From Silene latifolia (taxonomy: Eukaryota; Streptophyta; Magnoliopsida; Caryophyllales; Caryophyllaceae), in assembly GCF_048544455.1 (NCBI RefSeq), contig NC_133536.1:194745325-194809324 (forward strand): a stretch of 64,000 bases of DNA, read 5' to 3'. The stretch's first letter is position 1; each line of letters starts with the position of its first letter. Under the pieces are notes generated by a model that did not search any database, was not told the DNA's origin, and was given only the letters and a program-made list of their open reading frames with translations. Shown in pieces: positions 1 through 11,739 of this stretch. The translations under genes were made by a program, and so were the position numbers.

Positions 1-114
1 CAAGAGAGTCTCAAGAAGTTTAAGACAAATAGGATCATCATCAACTGCCAAAACTCTCATACCAATTGGAAATTGATCATTTGGATGATCTCTTCTTCTT
101 TCAATTACAGTCAT
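1..114 (-). CDS. Type-B response regulator (ARR-B), N-terminal fragment
   Basis: The minus strand from an ATG at 114 reads 38 open codons to the window edge. They include DQFPIGMRVLAVDDDP followed by a leucine-rich helix (residues 14-38). This is the start of the receiver domain of plant type-B response regulators: the run of aspartates is the acidic pocket that serves the phospho-accepting Asp further on, which lies outside the window. In the family, this receiver is followed by a GARP/Myb-like DNA-binding domain, and the protein is a nuclear transcription factor at the end of cytokinin phosphorelay. The start is chosen because it is the only in-frame ATG before the conserved block, and N-termini of about this length are usual. 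Only the first exon's beginning is visible, so neither the rest of the gene nor its integrity can be judged. Pseudo-response regulators are less likely because the MRVLAVDDDP wording is typical of type B. Confidence 0.85.
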   Translation of the reverse strand, partial: MTVIERRRDHPNDQFPIGMRVLAVDDDPICLKLLETLL

Positions 115-862
115 TTTTGAACCCAGAAAAATTCAGAAAATTTTAATAAAAGTTGTTATCTTTATTATTACTAGATAGATTTGTGATCTCTGTTTAAAAA
201 CAGAAGAAATACCCAGAAAAAGACAGTGAAAATAGTAACAATTAGTTAATAAAATGTCACTTTCTGAAATTCAGAAATTATTTTTGACAAATTTTGTTTG
301 GTTTTATATGAAAGATATCATATGATAAGTTAAAATTGAAATGATTGGAGTGAAAGGTGATAAATAATTGGGAATAAAACAGGAAATAATGTTTAAATGT
401 TAATATTATTTAATACGAAGTATAAATAATTTGACATGTCAGAAGCTTAAGACGGATATTGTGGTCTTTAACAGCGAGTTTTTTGTGTCTTGGAGTAGGG
501 AGTTTTTTTTTTTTTTGAAGGGATGGAGACTGGAGTAGGGAGGTTTAGATGGAAAAAGTAGTGTATTTATTTTAAATTTGATTGGATGCAGTCTTCTTGT
601 CTTTGAATTATTTAATGTGTGTATTGATTAACTAATTAAATTAATTGAATTAAATGTGTGTGAAAATAATAATTATAATTAGGATGGAATCTTTAACCAT
701 AAATAGGGTCTGTTAAAGCTGGATTGAATGAGCATGCAACCAGTCAGACTTGCTCAAAGTGCATTTCCTTTTCTTCTTTTCTTTTTCAAATTTGTTTTCT
801 TTGTTTTTATTGACAACAATAATAATAATAACGTGTTTGCAACCTGGCCATCTTAATACCAC
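115..862 (-). promoter_or_regulatory. 5' flank and presumed promoter of the ARR-B gene
   Basis: AT-rich, non-coding. A TATA-like element (CATATAAAAC on the minus strand, about 301-311) lies roughly 190 bp upstream of the ATG and could place a 5' UTR of about 150 bases; this is only a positional guess. There is a poly-T run near 500 and an AT-rich stretch around 600-700. No coding region is visible. Confidence 0.35.
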
Positions 863-1275
863 TAAGAGCATGTACAATAGAGAGGATTTACCCTCCTCTT
901 AGCCATCTCTCTCATCTAAGAGGAGGTCCTCTCTATTGTGGAATATGCATAAAGGATCCTCTTAGAAGGAGGATGTTCTCCACTTCCTCTAGTTTTAGAG
1001 GAAGTGGAACATTGGCCCTTGTGCCAACTATCCAATTATATTTGTCCAAATTTAGTATTTGCTTTTTATTTTTTTCTTTTAATATAAGTTGAAAAGCAAT
1101 TAAAATGTTAGAGGATAAAAAAGAGATCCTCTATTGTCAGAAAAAAAATAAATAAGAAGAGGATGAAAATAGTGAGGATGGAAGTGGATGATAGAGAAAG
1201 TGAGGTGTCCAAAAAAGAGTGGGAGAAAGAAAAAATAAGAGGATTATAATCTCCTCTCTATTGTACATGCTCTAA
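863..1275. mobile_element. Tourist-like (PIF/Harbinger) MITE with TAA TSD
   Basis: A 407-bp element (866-1272) begins GAGCATGTACAATAGAGAGG and ends with its inverse, CCTCTCTATTGTACATGCTC. It is flanked by TAA at 863-865 and 1273-1275, the 3-bp TWA duplication typical of PIF/Harbinger elements. The interior is non-coding. It lies in the upstream region of the ARR-B gene. Confidence 0.9.
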
Positions 1276-1361
1276 TTATGTCGATGGTTCAACTGGGTCG
1301 AGTTTAGGCCGAGACGAGTCATTTTATATTGGGGTCACTTTTCAGCTTATTATTATCCAGT

Positions 1362-1612
1362 GCGTCTTGCTTCAGACGGGCCTTTTTGGTCTGAAATAAT
1401 AAGACGGGATTTTGTAACCATTTTACAGTTAAATGTGACCACTATTGAAAAACCAGTTACCCATTTTACAGTTAAATGTGACCACTATTGAAAAACCAGT
1501 TACCATAAGCTGTAACACTACCTATACCATTGTGGTTACATTTGACTATAAAATGGTCACATATACCCGTCTGAAAAATAAGACGAAAAGTGTCCGTCTG
1601 AAACAAGAATTT
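1362..1612. mobile_element. MITE of the 'AGACGG' family
   Basis: Left end carries TCTTGCTTCAGACGGGC, right end GTCCGTCTGAAACAAGAATT, which are inverted relative to each other. The inner part (ATGTGACC... and ...GGTCACATAT) is also inverted. Related copies occur at 12812-12930 and in the third MITE near 15189-15345. No clear TSD was determined. A 43-bp internal duplication is listed separately. Confidence 0.65.
1418..1503. repeat. 43-bp tandem duplication inside a MITE
   Basis: CCATTTTACAGTTAAATGTG starts at 1418 and again at 1461. The two 43-bp copies read as essentially identical and adjoin exactly, so this is a recent slippage or duplication within the MITE. Confidence 0.9.
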
Positions 1613-2427
1613 GTGATTATTATCAAGTTCTTTATAGATAATAGTCATTTCAAATTCGGATCAATCGGGCTACAAACCTTGCACGGATCGGGTGGAGTTC
1701 TACCGATTGTGTCATTCGGGCTAGTTTCGCCATGACTACATCCAACCCACCATTCATCTGTTATCTATTTCATCTGCCATCGATTATTTGTTTAAGTCGG
1801 GTATTCATCCAGCTTTTAGAGTTTGATGGATCGGGTTCTGATCAGGTGTGCGTGAAATTGTCATCCTTACTCGAATCTGTTGACTACGATTTTGGTTTAG
1901 TCAGATGGATCTGGACGCAACAGAAGTCGAAAATCTCGGCTATTGTCATGCTTAGTCATAACTAATAAGCAATTAAGCATAGAAAGACTATTGATTAATT
2001 AGAGTGTAAATGACAAGTACGTTTGTGTAATTGAAGTCTCCGATTAAAGACTAGTCATCTCTAGGTTCATTGCTCCGCAGTAGGTAGTGTAGTAGGATTA
2101 ATAAGCAACGAAACATGGTGAAAGCTACTTTTACATGTCGTGACGCAAAAAAAACAAACATGTATTGCGAACACAAAATTTAAGCGTATCTTGACCTAAA
2201 CTAAAATCCAAAAGGCATCTAATACCTAGTCTCATCTATGTTTTTGTCTTGTGGCTTTTTTTCTGTAGCTTCACACAAACGAGAGTGCATTCTATCTACT
2301 TGTTCAACTTGATTGATACAACATTTAAAGTGGCTACGGTGTGAACTAACTTAGATGTGTATAGCAACTTCTGTCTTGTGGAGTTGTGGAATGGAGAGAA
2401 TTTGAGGTTTTGAAAATAAATTAATGA
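1613..2427. other. Intergenic, no gene recognised
   Basis: Two short open frames (1445-1735 and 1732-1965) have no recognisable domain and show MITE-derived or compositionally ordinary residues. Nothing else is supported here. Confidence 0.6.
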
Positions 2428-2503
2428 ATTAGAGACTAGTACAAGTCTTTTTGTGACTTTGTGGGATTAGAGACTAGTACAAGTCTTTTTGTGACTTTGT
2501 GGG
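2428..2503. repeat. 38-bp tandem duplication
   Basis: Two adjacent copies of a 38-bp unit starting ATTAGAGACTAGTACAAGTC at 2428 and 2466, with no visible difference between them. Confidence 0.9.
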
Positions 2504-2510
2504 AGTTACA

Positions 2511-2790
2511 CCTGGTAAATGGGTTAATTTGGTTGGGTATAGGGCCTATAGGTTGAGGTTCGGCTTCGTAATAATTCGGACATGGTCGGGTCGGGTCATT
2601 TTAAATTTGGGCCATTTTTGGATGGGTTGTTATCAAGTTATTTAGGGATAACAGACAATTTACGATACTAAACATTCGGGTTGGGTTACATAGAGCGGCC
2701 AGGTTAATTTGGATTTTGGCTCACATTCGAGTCCTGATTCAAGTGCAGGTTAGATTATTCAGGTCAGGTCAGTTTTGCCAAATCTAATGA
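2511..2790. repeat. Degenerate GGGTC/GGGTT-rich dispersed repeat
   Basis: Many degenerate GGGTCGGGTCA/GGGTT words, ending in GGTCAGTTTTGCCAAATCT. The same ending appears near 12040 and 38930, so this is a dispersed family and not a chance composition. The left end (CCTGGTAAATGGGTTAA) is weakly inverted to the right end. Confidence 0.6.
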
Positions 2791-2867
2791 GAGTATAATG
2801 AAAGATTAATACTAATGACTTAATGAGTTTTGGTGGTCAAGGAAGGAGTAGGGAGCCTCTACTTGTG

Positions 2868-3378
2868 ATTAGATTGGACAAAATTAACCCAACCCGATTG
2901 ACCTGACTCAAAAAGGCTAACTCGAGGTACGAAATTGACCCAAACTACAATCCTCGAATGTGACCTGAAACATGAATTGACCCGACCCGAGCTACCCGAC
3001 CCGAAATGACCCGATCCAAAACCACCCGACCTGAAAATGACCCATCAAAATATAACTCTAATTGACCAAAAAAGATTTGAAATGACTAATTTAAAAGCAT
3101 ACTTAACATTATTTACTTGAAAATTAGAGAACCAATTATCAAAACTAACTAAAAATAAGTAATAATACTAAGCATACTTTTTTCTCTAATAACCAATGAC
3201 CCGAAAATAACCCGGACCCGAAATAACCCGACCCGCTTGACCCGATCAATATACCTGAAACCTGATACAAACCAACCCGACCCAAACTAAGTCGATAATA
3301 TGATAGAGCTAAATTGACCCGACCCGAATTAGTACGACCAAAACCCAATCCAATTGACCCGTTTGCCATATCTACTTG
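2868..3378. repeat. Degenerate GACCC-rich dispersed repeat, opposite orientation
   Basis: The same family as 2511-2790 but reversed: repeated TTGACCCGACCCGAAATGACC-like words. The ORF read through it on the minus strand (3145-3369) is simply a translation of the repeat. Confidence 0.6.
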
Positions 3379-3731
3379 TGATGGGTCTTAACTCTTAAGT
3401 TTGGTTTACCTATTCTTCATGAAAGCTAGTTTAGTAAATGCTTCCTCTGTTCCGTTAAATTGTTTACGTTTTCTACTTTAGATCGTTTCATATGATTGTT
3501 TACGTTTCCTTATATGAATGTTTTTTATCAATTAAATGATCACATACCCTTATCTACGTTACTTTTGCACCTTTTTTTAATGTGTGAGTGCAAAAAGATG
3601 TGAAGCTTAATAAGGTTATTTTAGTAAGCATATAAAAAGTAGACATAACCCCACTTTCTTAATATTTATGCAAAAGATAACCGTAAAAAATTCAATGAAA
3701 TAAAGAAAATACTTTTTACTCCAATTAAGAT
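3379..3731. other. Intergenic, with possible decayed Stowaway-type end
   Basis: CTTCCTCTGTTCCGTTAAATTG at about 3440 resembles the CTCCCTCCGTCCC-type end of Stowaway MITEs. A matching right end was not found. No coding region is visible. Confidence 0.35.
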
Positions 3732-4587
3732 TGTAATAATACGGTCTTCTAAGTGTGTTACTCGGCCGAATATGGCTTACTCGGCCGAGTAAATGTGTCG
3801 TGTGTTTCTGGACAGACTAGTGCCCAGGAATACTCGGCCGAGTATACTCTATACTCGACCGAGTACCCGGTCTGACGGTGTTTATTTCCGCGGTTTGACT
3901 TAGAGAGGATTAGAGTTATATAAAACGAGATTTACAGTTTCTTAATCATTTTTAACAAAACCTAAACTTACAACGTAACTCTAATCATCTCCAAATCTCT
4001 CTCTCAAGTGCGTAGATCTTTCGTGAGTCTTGTTTATCATTCTTTGCGCCGATTGTGTCGGTAAGCCTCTAATTATATGAGTTTCATTAATTTGTCCTTT
4101 AGAGTTTTGCCCTAGTTTATGATTTGGGGGAATAGGGATTTTGGCATGTTGTAATTGGAATTACGTGATTGTTGTTATGTGGAGATGACTTCGTAGAGGA
4201 GCCATTTTAGCCTGCTTGATTGTCTCATTTCAGTTTGTGCTAAGGTAGGGTTTCCCTACTCGGCTTACTGTTTAATTGATTTATGATTATGCTGTAATTG
4301 TTGGTACGATTGATATTGTGATTATCTGTTGTTGTTGGAGTGGAGTTGGTGTTGGTGTTGAGATGGTTGATGATGTTTGCGAGGTGCGTCCTCGACTGAG
4401 CGGAGTCACTTGCGGGAGTGTCTTCACGCCCTGGTTTCGCCCTCTGTAATCGTTAACTCGTTATACTTTAATAAATGTTGTTTTGGAATGGTAACTTTGA
4501 TATACTAGCCTCGGAAAACCGAGATGGTGACGGTCTCTCATGCTGGGGTGGTCCTGGTAAGGCACCTTGGTATGTGCGGGTGTCACA
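3732..4587 (+). mobile_element. Solo LTR (family A) with AAGAT TSD
   Basis: An 856-bp sequence starts TGTAATAATACGG and ends GGGTGTCACA. It is flanked by AAGAT at 3727-3731 and again at 4588-4592, a perfect 5-bp duplication. It carries palindromic ACTCGGCCGAGTA motifs near 3765-3870 and a TATA-like AGTTATATAAAACGAG near 3915, the expected LTR promoter. A longer, reversed member of the family lies at 47560-48892; relative to that copy, this one lacks an internal segment. There is no internal retrotransposon sequence next to it, so it is a solo LTR left by LTR-LTR recombination. Confidence 0.9.
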
Positions 4588-6470
4588 AAGATCCAGTTCC
4601 ACTGTTAGTTATGTGGATTTATATTTGGATTTAGTTTAGATCTAATAACCGTTGCCATCTCTAATTGCTCCAAACTAGTCGCTCTCGTGCCATCAACCTA
4701 TTCGTCTGCATTGGTCGGCTCGACTCGGCACGATGGTCAGGTTTACCACCTCCCACCTCGGTTGACTCGCTCCTAAGCCTAGCTCAGCCTATCGCTTACT
4801 AAGTCGGTTCAGGGTTGTTCTTTCCAGCCTAAACACCCAAAACAAAGAAAATTTTGGTCTAGCTCACCCTAAGTCCTAACACTTCTCTGGCCAAGTCAAG
4901 ATCAAGCTGAGTCAACCCCTTCACAACCCACCCCCACGAGCAAGACCAACCCACCATGGTTGCATAGTCGGGAACCAGGTTTGTAGTGTCTTATATTGAA
5001 GGATCGTTTTAGGCACCAAAATGTAGTAAAAATGGACCTAAGCTATGGCTTGACCTGATAAACTAGTTCAGAGCTGATCATGTTAAAAAAATGGATAAAA
5101 ACTACTTTGAGTACTTGGTGAAACTATTTAACAGTCTTATTTATTAGGGCACCTTATTTATTTACTTTTTTTTTTTAGCTTTTTATGAAAAGTATATTAT
5201 TTAACAGTAAATAAATAATAAGTACCGAGAGAAATACGCCAAATTTAAGATTTTAAAAAAGGCAATGTCAATTTTCAAAACAAAAACTTCATTATTTTTG
5301 TGATCCTACCTTATATTAATCTGAACCAGGGGCGTCTAAGGTCCTGGAAAACCACGGGTGGCGGAACTGGGCTTCCGGTTTTGGTCACTTAATTTACAAG
5401 CTTTATATTGATAAAATTCAATACAAATCTCAAAGTATACTACACTTATACATTCATATTGGGGTCGTATTTTTTGTAGTGCACCGAACTTCCATTTATT
5501 TTAAGATGTCCCTGATTTAAACTAAATTGTATGGCAAATGAGAAGAGAAAAATGGCAAATAACCTTCATTTGTTTAGTGACTAATAATGTGCACTCCGAA
5601 TTGTAAAGTTGGCTGAGACAGTCTAATGCTGTCTGGGTTGCGTAAAGCTACTAAGATTAATGTTTAAGTATTGAGAAACCTTGACTTTTAAAGAGGGTTT
5701 CCATCTTTTAAAGGGCATTTATAGTCAGTTCACTTTATTTGCTTTAGGCATAAAGCCTTAATGGTCTCTCATTTTTATGAAGAACGCATGCATGCCATTT
5801 CCTCATAACAAATATTGGCCTGGTGTGGTATGGGATTGTTATTAATTAAATGAGTATTTAGAAATAAGGTGCCAAGCATAATGTTTGTATAACAAAGGAG
5901 TATACTAGTATTAATTTTCTGCAAATTCAATTGTCAAAAATAAAATAAAAAAAAGGTGTTTAAGATTTATAACCATGATAGTTTTTAACTTAAAGAGAAT
6001 TATAGCGACAATTTTTAAGTTGTCAGGGCTTCAAACAGGTAACAAATATATCACCATAACTAAACTACCTTATAGGCTAAGTAAAACACATACTGATGAT
6101 AAAAAAAAAATATTCGATAAAAAAGATAGCGGTGACACAAAGACTTGACTAATTATACGGACTCATACTAATCTCACCAATGGATGTTACGTGTGTGTTT
6201 GACCTAACTTTTTAAAGTGTTTTTTGGCCAAAAACACAAATTAGCCAAACACACAATTACTTAAAAGTTGAAAAAAGTTTCTTAAAAGTTCAAAAATCAT
6301 TTTTTTGCCCTTAAAAATAAAAACACCAATTTGCTGCTTCTAATTTTTTAAAAAAAACACTTTTTGAAAATCAAACTTAAAAACAAAAACTCATTATTAA
6401 CAATCTAAACCAAACATGCTCTACATTTGTTAGAATATATTAAAGGGAAATGATACTACTACAAATTTAG
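4588..6470. other. Intergenic, no gene recognised
   Basis: 4640-4960 is more GC-rich than its surroundings but has no long frame. 6195-6415 is an AT-rich stretch with GTGTGTTTGACC at one side and AACCAAACATGCTC at the other, which may be a decayed TIR element. Nothing else can be supported. Confidence 0.5.
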
Positions 6471-6473
6471 TGC

Positions 6474-6674
6474 AATTATAAAGAACAATAAGTCTTGCTT
6501 GTGACGGGTCGGATCTTGCGACGGGTATTTTGTGAGTGGAAATGGGTAGAGGGGACAAGGTGGGCACCCACACCATGTGCTCCTTCTCTCACCCCCTATG
6601 GGTTTTTTGTAAGACAATATGGTACCCGTCTCTTGTTTGTGACGGATACCCTCCGTCACAAATAAGAATTTGTG
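6474..6674. mobile_element. MITE of the 'GTGACGG' family
   Basis: Begins around ATAAGTCTTGCTTGTGACGG and ends CCGTCACAAATAAGAATTTG, clearly inverted. The interior has a recurring block, GGACAAGGTGGGCACC...CATGTGCT, also seen at 55914-56100 and 59464-59622. The short minus-strand frame 6459-6659 is the MITE read through. Confidence 0.75.
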
Positions 6675-6975
6675 TATAAAGAAAAGGAGATCCGGACCTA
6701 CACTAATCTTACTACATGGGAGTCCTATTGAGTACCTTAATTTGTACTACTCGTACTATGTATTGCATTATTACCTTGAAATAACAATAACTGTGTTCTC
6801 ATACATCATCATATCATTGTAAAACAAGAAAGTGATCCCTAAATACGCTTGAATTTGAGCTAGGATAATTGTACCAACAAAGGTAAACAAATGAATAATG
6901 CATGGAGGGAGATGTTCTACTCAAACGAAACAAGAAATTTTTCCACAATTAGTTGCTTACTTGTCATTAGATCTT
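6675..6975. other. Intergenic, nothing recognised
   Basis: AT-rich, without a long frame, RNA gene or repeat that I can identify. Confidence 0.5.
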
Positions 6976-7275
6976 TTTTATTTTTTTGGTGCATAAGAGG
7001 GGCGATGCCCCGAAATTAACTAAGAACTAAGCGAGGAAAAGTGACTCCTAATAAATCTTCATGAAGGATAGAACGAAGGCCATCACAAACACGGTAGTAG
7101 ATGAAGCTGAGTGGATTCCCAGGTTAGCCAACCAGTCTGTCGCACGATTAGCTTCTTAGTAAACATGTTTAATTTGGACAGTCCGACCTTCCATAGCAAT
7201 TAGCTGTTTGGACAAGAGGCCCCGAATATTATTGCTCAATAAATGATTGTCCTGTAAGAACTCGACACAGGGAGA
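6976..7275 (-). pseudogene. LINE-derived RNase H-like tail, decayed
   Basis: On the minus strand from about 7271, the reading contains EGRTVQIKHVY, a stop, then EANRATDWLANLGIHS. This is the C-terminal signature of the RVT_3/RNase H-like domain (HVYREANRAADxLA), here with the Arg codon turned into a stop. A second stop follows (KIY then stop). It is followed by GGGGCATCGCCCCTCTTATG-type 3' UTR sequence and an A-rich tail (T-rich on plus, 6976-6992), as at the 3' end of plant L1-type LINEs. This is therefore a 5'-truncated dead LINE inserted in minus orientation. It cannot encode an active protein. A stand-alone host RNase H-like gene is less likely because of the tail. Confidence 0.7.
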
Positions 7276-8324
7276 ATTGTACTAAATTGTCTGTTATAGA
7301 ATCATCAAATATGAGCAAAAATTAGGACCAATTCAACACCGTAGATTGTAAATGTAATCAAATTATAAAAAACGATAAATGTGATTATAAAAGCAACTTT
7401 GTTTATTTTTGAGCCTTCGAATTTGTGTATGGTACGTACGACTTGGTGGAGAATGAAGACGGCTGCATGAGAGAATATGAGATTGATGCATGTAATTCCA
7501 ACAACAAAATCGTGTTGATTAATAATTTGGTCGTGTTTTGCAATCACTTGTTAGTGGCCACCTTTATTGTGTTGATTTAGTCATTTAGTTAATTATAACG
7601 GTTTTTCAAGCTGTATAATTATGCGGAAATGTTTTAGCGTTATTTTTTATGTCAAATATACTGCAACTACAGCGGCAAAACAATAAAGTGAAGGAGCATT
7701 TGAACCTAAACCTATTGTTTAGGATATTTGATCTGAATTATTAGGCCAAGTCATCCTCGATAAAAGTCCGATGGTATTATTATTTCATCAATTGTAAATC
7801 AAAATCAACCATGTCAACAATAACCGTTAACTTAAGCATATCTACTTACTACGAGCTAACAATGAAATATGTGTCTGTGCTAGTTCATGCGCCAACCTAT
7901 TATCACTTTTATGAATGTACGTAAGACCAAAGATCTAACCTAAACGAATTACTTAAAACGAAATTTTGTAATCTTCAATTAGTTAAGACTACATCACATG
8001 ATTTGTCAGTAAATCACCTCACTTATTAAATGTATACGTAGCATACGATCCATCAACTAACTAAACAACTGTATTCCACAATATAAAACCCAATTATTTA
8101 TGTTAAACAGGTAATCTAATTCTTAATCAATTGATTACTTAATCAATTGATTACTAAACAATTAGTATATTTGTGGTAATGGTATAAGAGCATTGGGAAT
8201 CAAAGAGTAAACTTAAACCATATTATGAATCGATTCATTGAATGGAGATGTTAGAACATTGTGAAGATAACAAGATTAGCACTAATCTGATTATTATAAA
8301 ATGATAAATCAAACAATTAACAGT
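7276..8324. other. Intergenic, no gene recognised
   Basis: AT-rich. The only structure is a small tandem of CTTAATCAATTGATTA units near 8120-8160. The frame at 7305-7547 (minus) has no recognisable domain. Confidence 0.5.
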
Positions 8325-8510
8325 AAGTCTTACTTAAGACGAACCCTATTCGTTTTGAGTTTAAGACAGGCCAAATACTACCATACATGATGGTAATAAA
8401 AGACAAAACTTTTGGTATTTCTTAGGCAACTTACCATGTAATTTGATATGTATTTTAACGAGTCTTAAGTTTAAAACGGATAGTGTCAGTCTTAAATGAG
8501 AATTTGTGAA
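8325..8510. mobile_element. MITE of the 'GACGG' family (diverged)
   Basis: TAAGTCTTACTTAAGACGAA on the left and CAGTCTTAAATGAGAATTTG on the right are inverted and match the ends of the family found at 6474 and 55914. No TSD was determined. Confidence 0.55.
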
Positions 8511-10158
8511 CAATTAATGTGCATAATAGACCAATGAAGAGATGTAATTATGCAAAGTAGGCAAACTTTATAGGAGCACTGACACCCAAAACAAATAATT
8601 TGTGACTTGTTTATAGGTTGAGCAAGATTCAGCTTTGTTTATAAGATCTTTGAGATTCCTTGGCTTTTGGAGTCACGTGCATGACGTGTCTTTGATACCA
8701 AAACTAATTTGAAGAATGGCATGCCAAACCTTTTGACCAACTTCTGTGTTCAGTTACCTATTTGTGAGAGGACCAGGTGCCCACATGGATGTAAGGGCAC
8801 TCCAATCATGAGGAATTAGAGTTTTAACTTTGGGATTATGTTGATTATAGTTATGTGATGAGTGTTTGATTGGTAAGTGTATGAGATTGAAATTAAGAAT
8901 CATGTTAGGGTAGGTATTGGCTAAAAAAAACTTGATTTTTTCTTGAATAAGTTGCAAATTGTTGTTAAAAGTTTTCCAAAATATAAAGTTTATCGCGGTC
9001 TCTGTTTTCTTATACGGAGTATAAGTCATTGTTACATTTCAAGACATTTATATAAATCACTTTGTTTTTGCTGGTTGGGATTTGGGGTGCGATGATGGCG
9101 ATTTTGAGATAGTGGTTATGGGGTAAGGTGAAATTTCAATGACACTATAATGGTGGATATGGTGTAGGGTGTGGCTAGATTAGGGTGGAGGTGGTGTTCA
9201 ATTGTGTCCGTGGTTAGAGTAAGTTGATATTGAAGGCATGGTTAGGTGGTGGGGTTGAATCTGTGGACATAATAATTAAAATGGTAGAACTAGGTTAGCG
9301 TAGTGGTGGTGGTGGTGTTGGTGTTGGTGATGTTGCATGCTAATTTCTAAAGGTAGTGCTAGAAGAGGTGAAGAAGGTGTTCAAGGATGTTTGATGATTT
9401 CACCTCATTTAAGATGAGCAAATTGGGTATATGGAGTATTAACTTATGGATGTTTGATGATTTTACCTCATTTAAGATCTAACTTAGGTTATTAAGTAGC
9501 AATTTGGTAAACTTAAAGGTTTTTATGTTTTCAAACAAAAGTTGGTAGTAATGCTACTTAACAAAATAAAATAGGACTCAGAGATGATAAAGTTACAATA
9601 GAGGCATGGTTTTCATCGTAAAATATGAGGTTTTTAAACTAAAACGGCAAGTTTTAAACTTGGAACCGATACTTATCAAATTGATAATATAAAAAAAAAG
9701 TTTGTGTTAAATATTTGAGTTTCAATTGAAGTCCCGAATTTCTTACTTAAAAACTCAAAGTTTCAACATCAAAAACATGAATATTCAAGGTAATACAAAT
9801 TAGTTTATTTTAAGCATATTAAAATCGCAAATATGGTACCTTAGAAATATAATTTCATACTTGTGAGTGACAGGGTGTTACAGTCGGGGTCGCCATTCAT
9901 ATTCTATTACGGCTAATTGATTGGCGCCACGAAGATGGTTGGGGGGATCGTTTGGAGACAATATTTGCGGAGGTGGTCGAGGTGGGGATCCTCGTTATGC
10001 AATGGAGAAGACTACATTACCAAAGTTTGTAGCTTTTGTTCCTACGAGTGTTATGTGTTCCTCGTGTTTATTGGGCTAATTCTTCTATTTTGGGCCCATC
10101 TTATACTATAAGACGATTCTGTATGAGAGTTGCTAAAACTAAAAAGTACAACTAATAA
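8511..10158. other. Intergenic, with GGTGGT-rich stretch
   Basis: 9060-9400 is unusually G-rich on the plus strand (GGTGGTGGTGGTGTTGG around 9300) and holds two similar GGATGTTTGATGATTT blocks at about 9385 and 9445. No gene is recognised; the frames at 8754-9029 and 9917-10111 show no domain. Confidence 0.5.
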
Positions 10159-10589
10159 TTAGGCCCTGTTCTTTTGGACTTAAAGTCACTTAATATAAGT
10201 TCAGTTCAGATCCTATAAGTTCAGTTCAGATTCTATAAGTTCGATTCGATTCGATCCTATAAGTTCGATTCGATTCGATCTTATAAGTTCGATTCGAATC
10301 CTATAAGTTGATTCGATTCGATTCGAATCCTATAAGTTCGATTCGAGATCCTATACCTCACTTAATTTAAGTTCACTTGAATCCTATAAGTTCGATTGAT
10401 TCGATTCGATTCGATTCGAATCCTATAAGTTCGATTCGATTCGAATCCTATAAGTTCGATTCGATTCGAGATCCAATAACTTGATTCGAATCCTATAGGT
10501 TGATTGATTCGATTGATTGATTCGATTCGAATCCTATAAGTTCGATTCGATTCGATCGAGAAGTTTGATCCAAAAAGAACAGGGCCTTA
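10159..10589. mobile_element. Tourist-like MITE with internal TTCGA-repeat array, TTA TSD
   Basis: The element (10162-10586, 425 bp) starts GGCCCTGTTCTTTTGGA and ends with the near-inverse AAAAAGAACAGGGCC, between TTA at 10159-10161 and TTA at 10587-10589. The interior is almost entirely degenerate repeats of CCTATAAGTTCGATTCGA, so the element is a tandem array packaged between PIF/Harbinger-type ends. Confidence 0.88.
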
Positions 10590-11223
10590 GAGGCGTTTAA
10601 TAGCGGGCTTGGGCTAGACATGGACAAACCTACAGTTGAAAAAATTGCTTCGCGGTATTACTAGTTCCATTAAAGTGGGGTTGGTTCGATTGTAGAAGTC
10701 CACCCATCAAAATAGGCAGGCTTACTCGCGGGATCGTGAACTGAAAGTTAAAATAAAAACCAGTTGTTAACCTAAACAAAACTATCTACTACCAAGAATA
10801 GTAGGTTTATCAGCTTAAAATAAGGCTTAACTTTATTTTACTAAAGTTTACTTGAAAAAATAGTTAGTTTATAGATTTTTTTTACAATTTTTTCATCTTA
10901 TTAAATTTGTCATATACTAATAGATAAAAATAGGAAAATATCTTTTTTAGAGAGCCGGCCATGAACTTTTCTCTGATTCCATGCCTGCCCACTAATTTTA
11001 GCAAGCCTAATTTTGTTATCCGCTACCTGTTATTTTAATAAGCTTTTATAATCAAGCGGGCCAAACGAGCCGGCCCGCACTTGATCAGCTCTACTACTAA
11101 TCAATTAGTACTCCGTTTATATCAACAAGGTCTTGCGTTAAAAGCCATAGGCCCATTAAAATCCATTGTATCCTTTAAAAACAAAAACCAGTGTCCTCTG
11201 GCATTGGCGTACGAAATTTGAAG
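10590..11223. other. Intergenic, no gene recognised
   Basis: Contains scattered GCGGGCC/GGCCCGC words (10600, 11060-11080) that may be a decayed dispersed repeat. No coding region. Confidence 0.45.
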
Positions 11224-11615
11224 CCTAACTGGACTAGTAGGTGGATTATACATCCGATGTATTACCACCAATTCTATAGTTTCTGAGCATTATAATAAAA
11301 ATTTTGAGTTTTGTTTTAAAAATTATGAATTTTACTATAAAATTTCTGAGTTTATTCACTTAAACATTAAGCTCTACAAAATTACAATAAAACTTAAAAA
11401 CATTACATATAAATTTAGTAAAACATGAGTTTTGATAGAAAAAAAATAAAATCTAACTTATAAATTTTAATAAGCTCAAAAAAAAAAAATATACATATGC
11501 TCAAAAACAAATAAAATTTGAGGTAAATAAGCTCAAAAAATATACATATATGCTCAAAAACAAAAAAGTTGGAGGTAATACATCCGATGTATGTTCCTTT
11601 TTCTCCTAACTGGAC
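11224..11615. mobile_element. Mutator-like MITE flanked by an 11-bp direct repeat
   Basis: CCTAACTGGAC occurs at 11224-11234 and 11605-11615. Between them lie inverted arms: CATCCGATGTATTACCACCAA near the left and TTGGAGGTAATACATCCGATG near the right. The true TSD is probably 9 bp (TAACTGGAC), as for Mutator-like elements. The interior is AT-rich with repeated ATATGCTCAAAAACAA. Confidence 0.75.
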
Positions 11616-11739
11616 CGACCATCGGGGTCAGAAGACACAATCCTTGCGATAAATCTAAAGAGCAGAATTGCTGAATTTTAGGCCCAATGCCAACTAGTAA
11701 TAAAGTCTTGTTCAAGAAAACAAGACAATAGGGTCGGAT

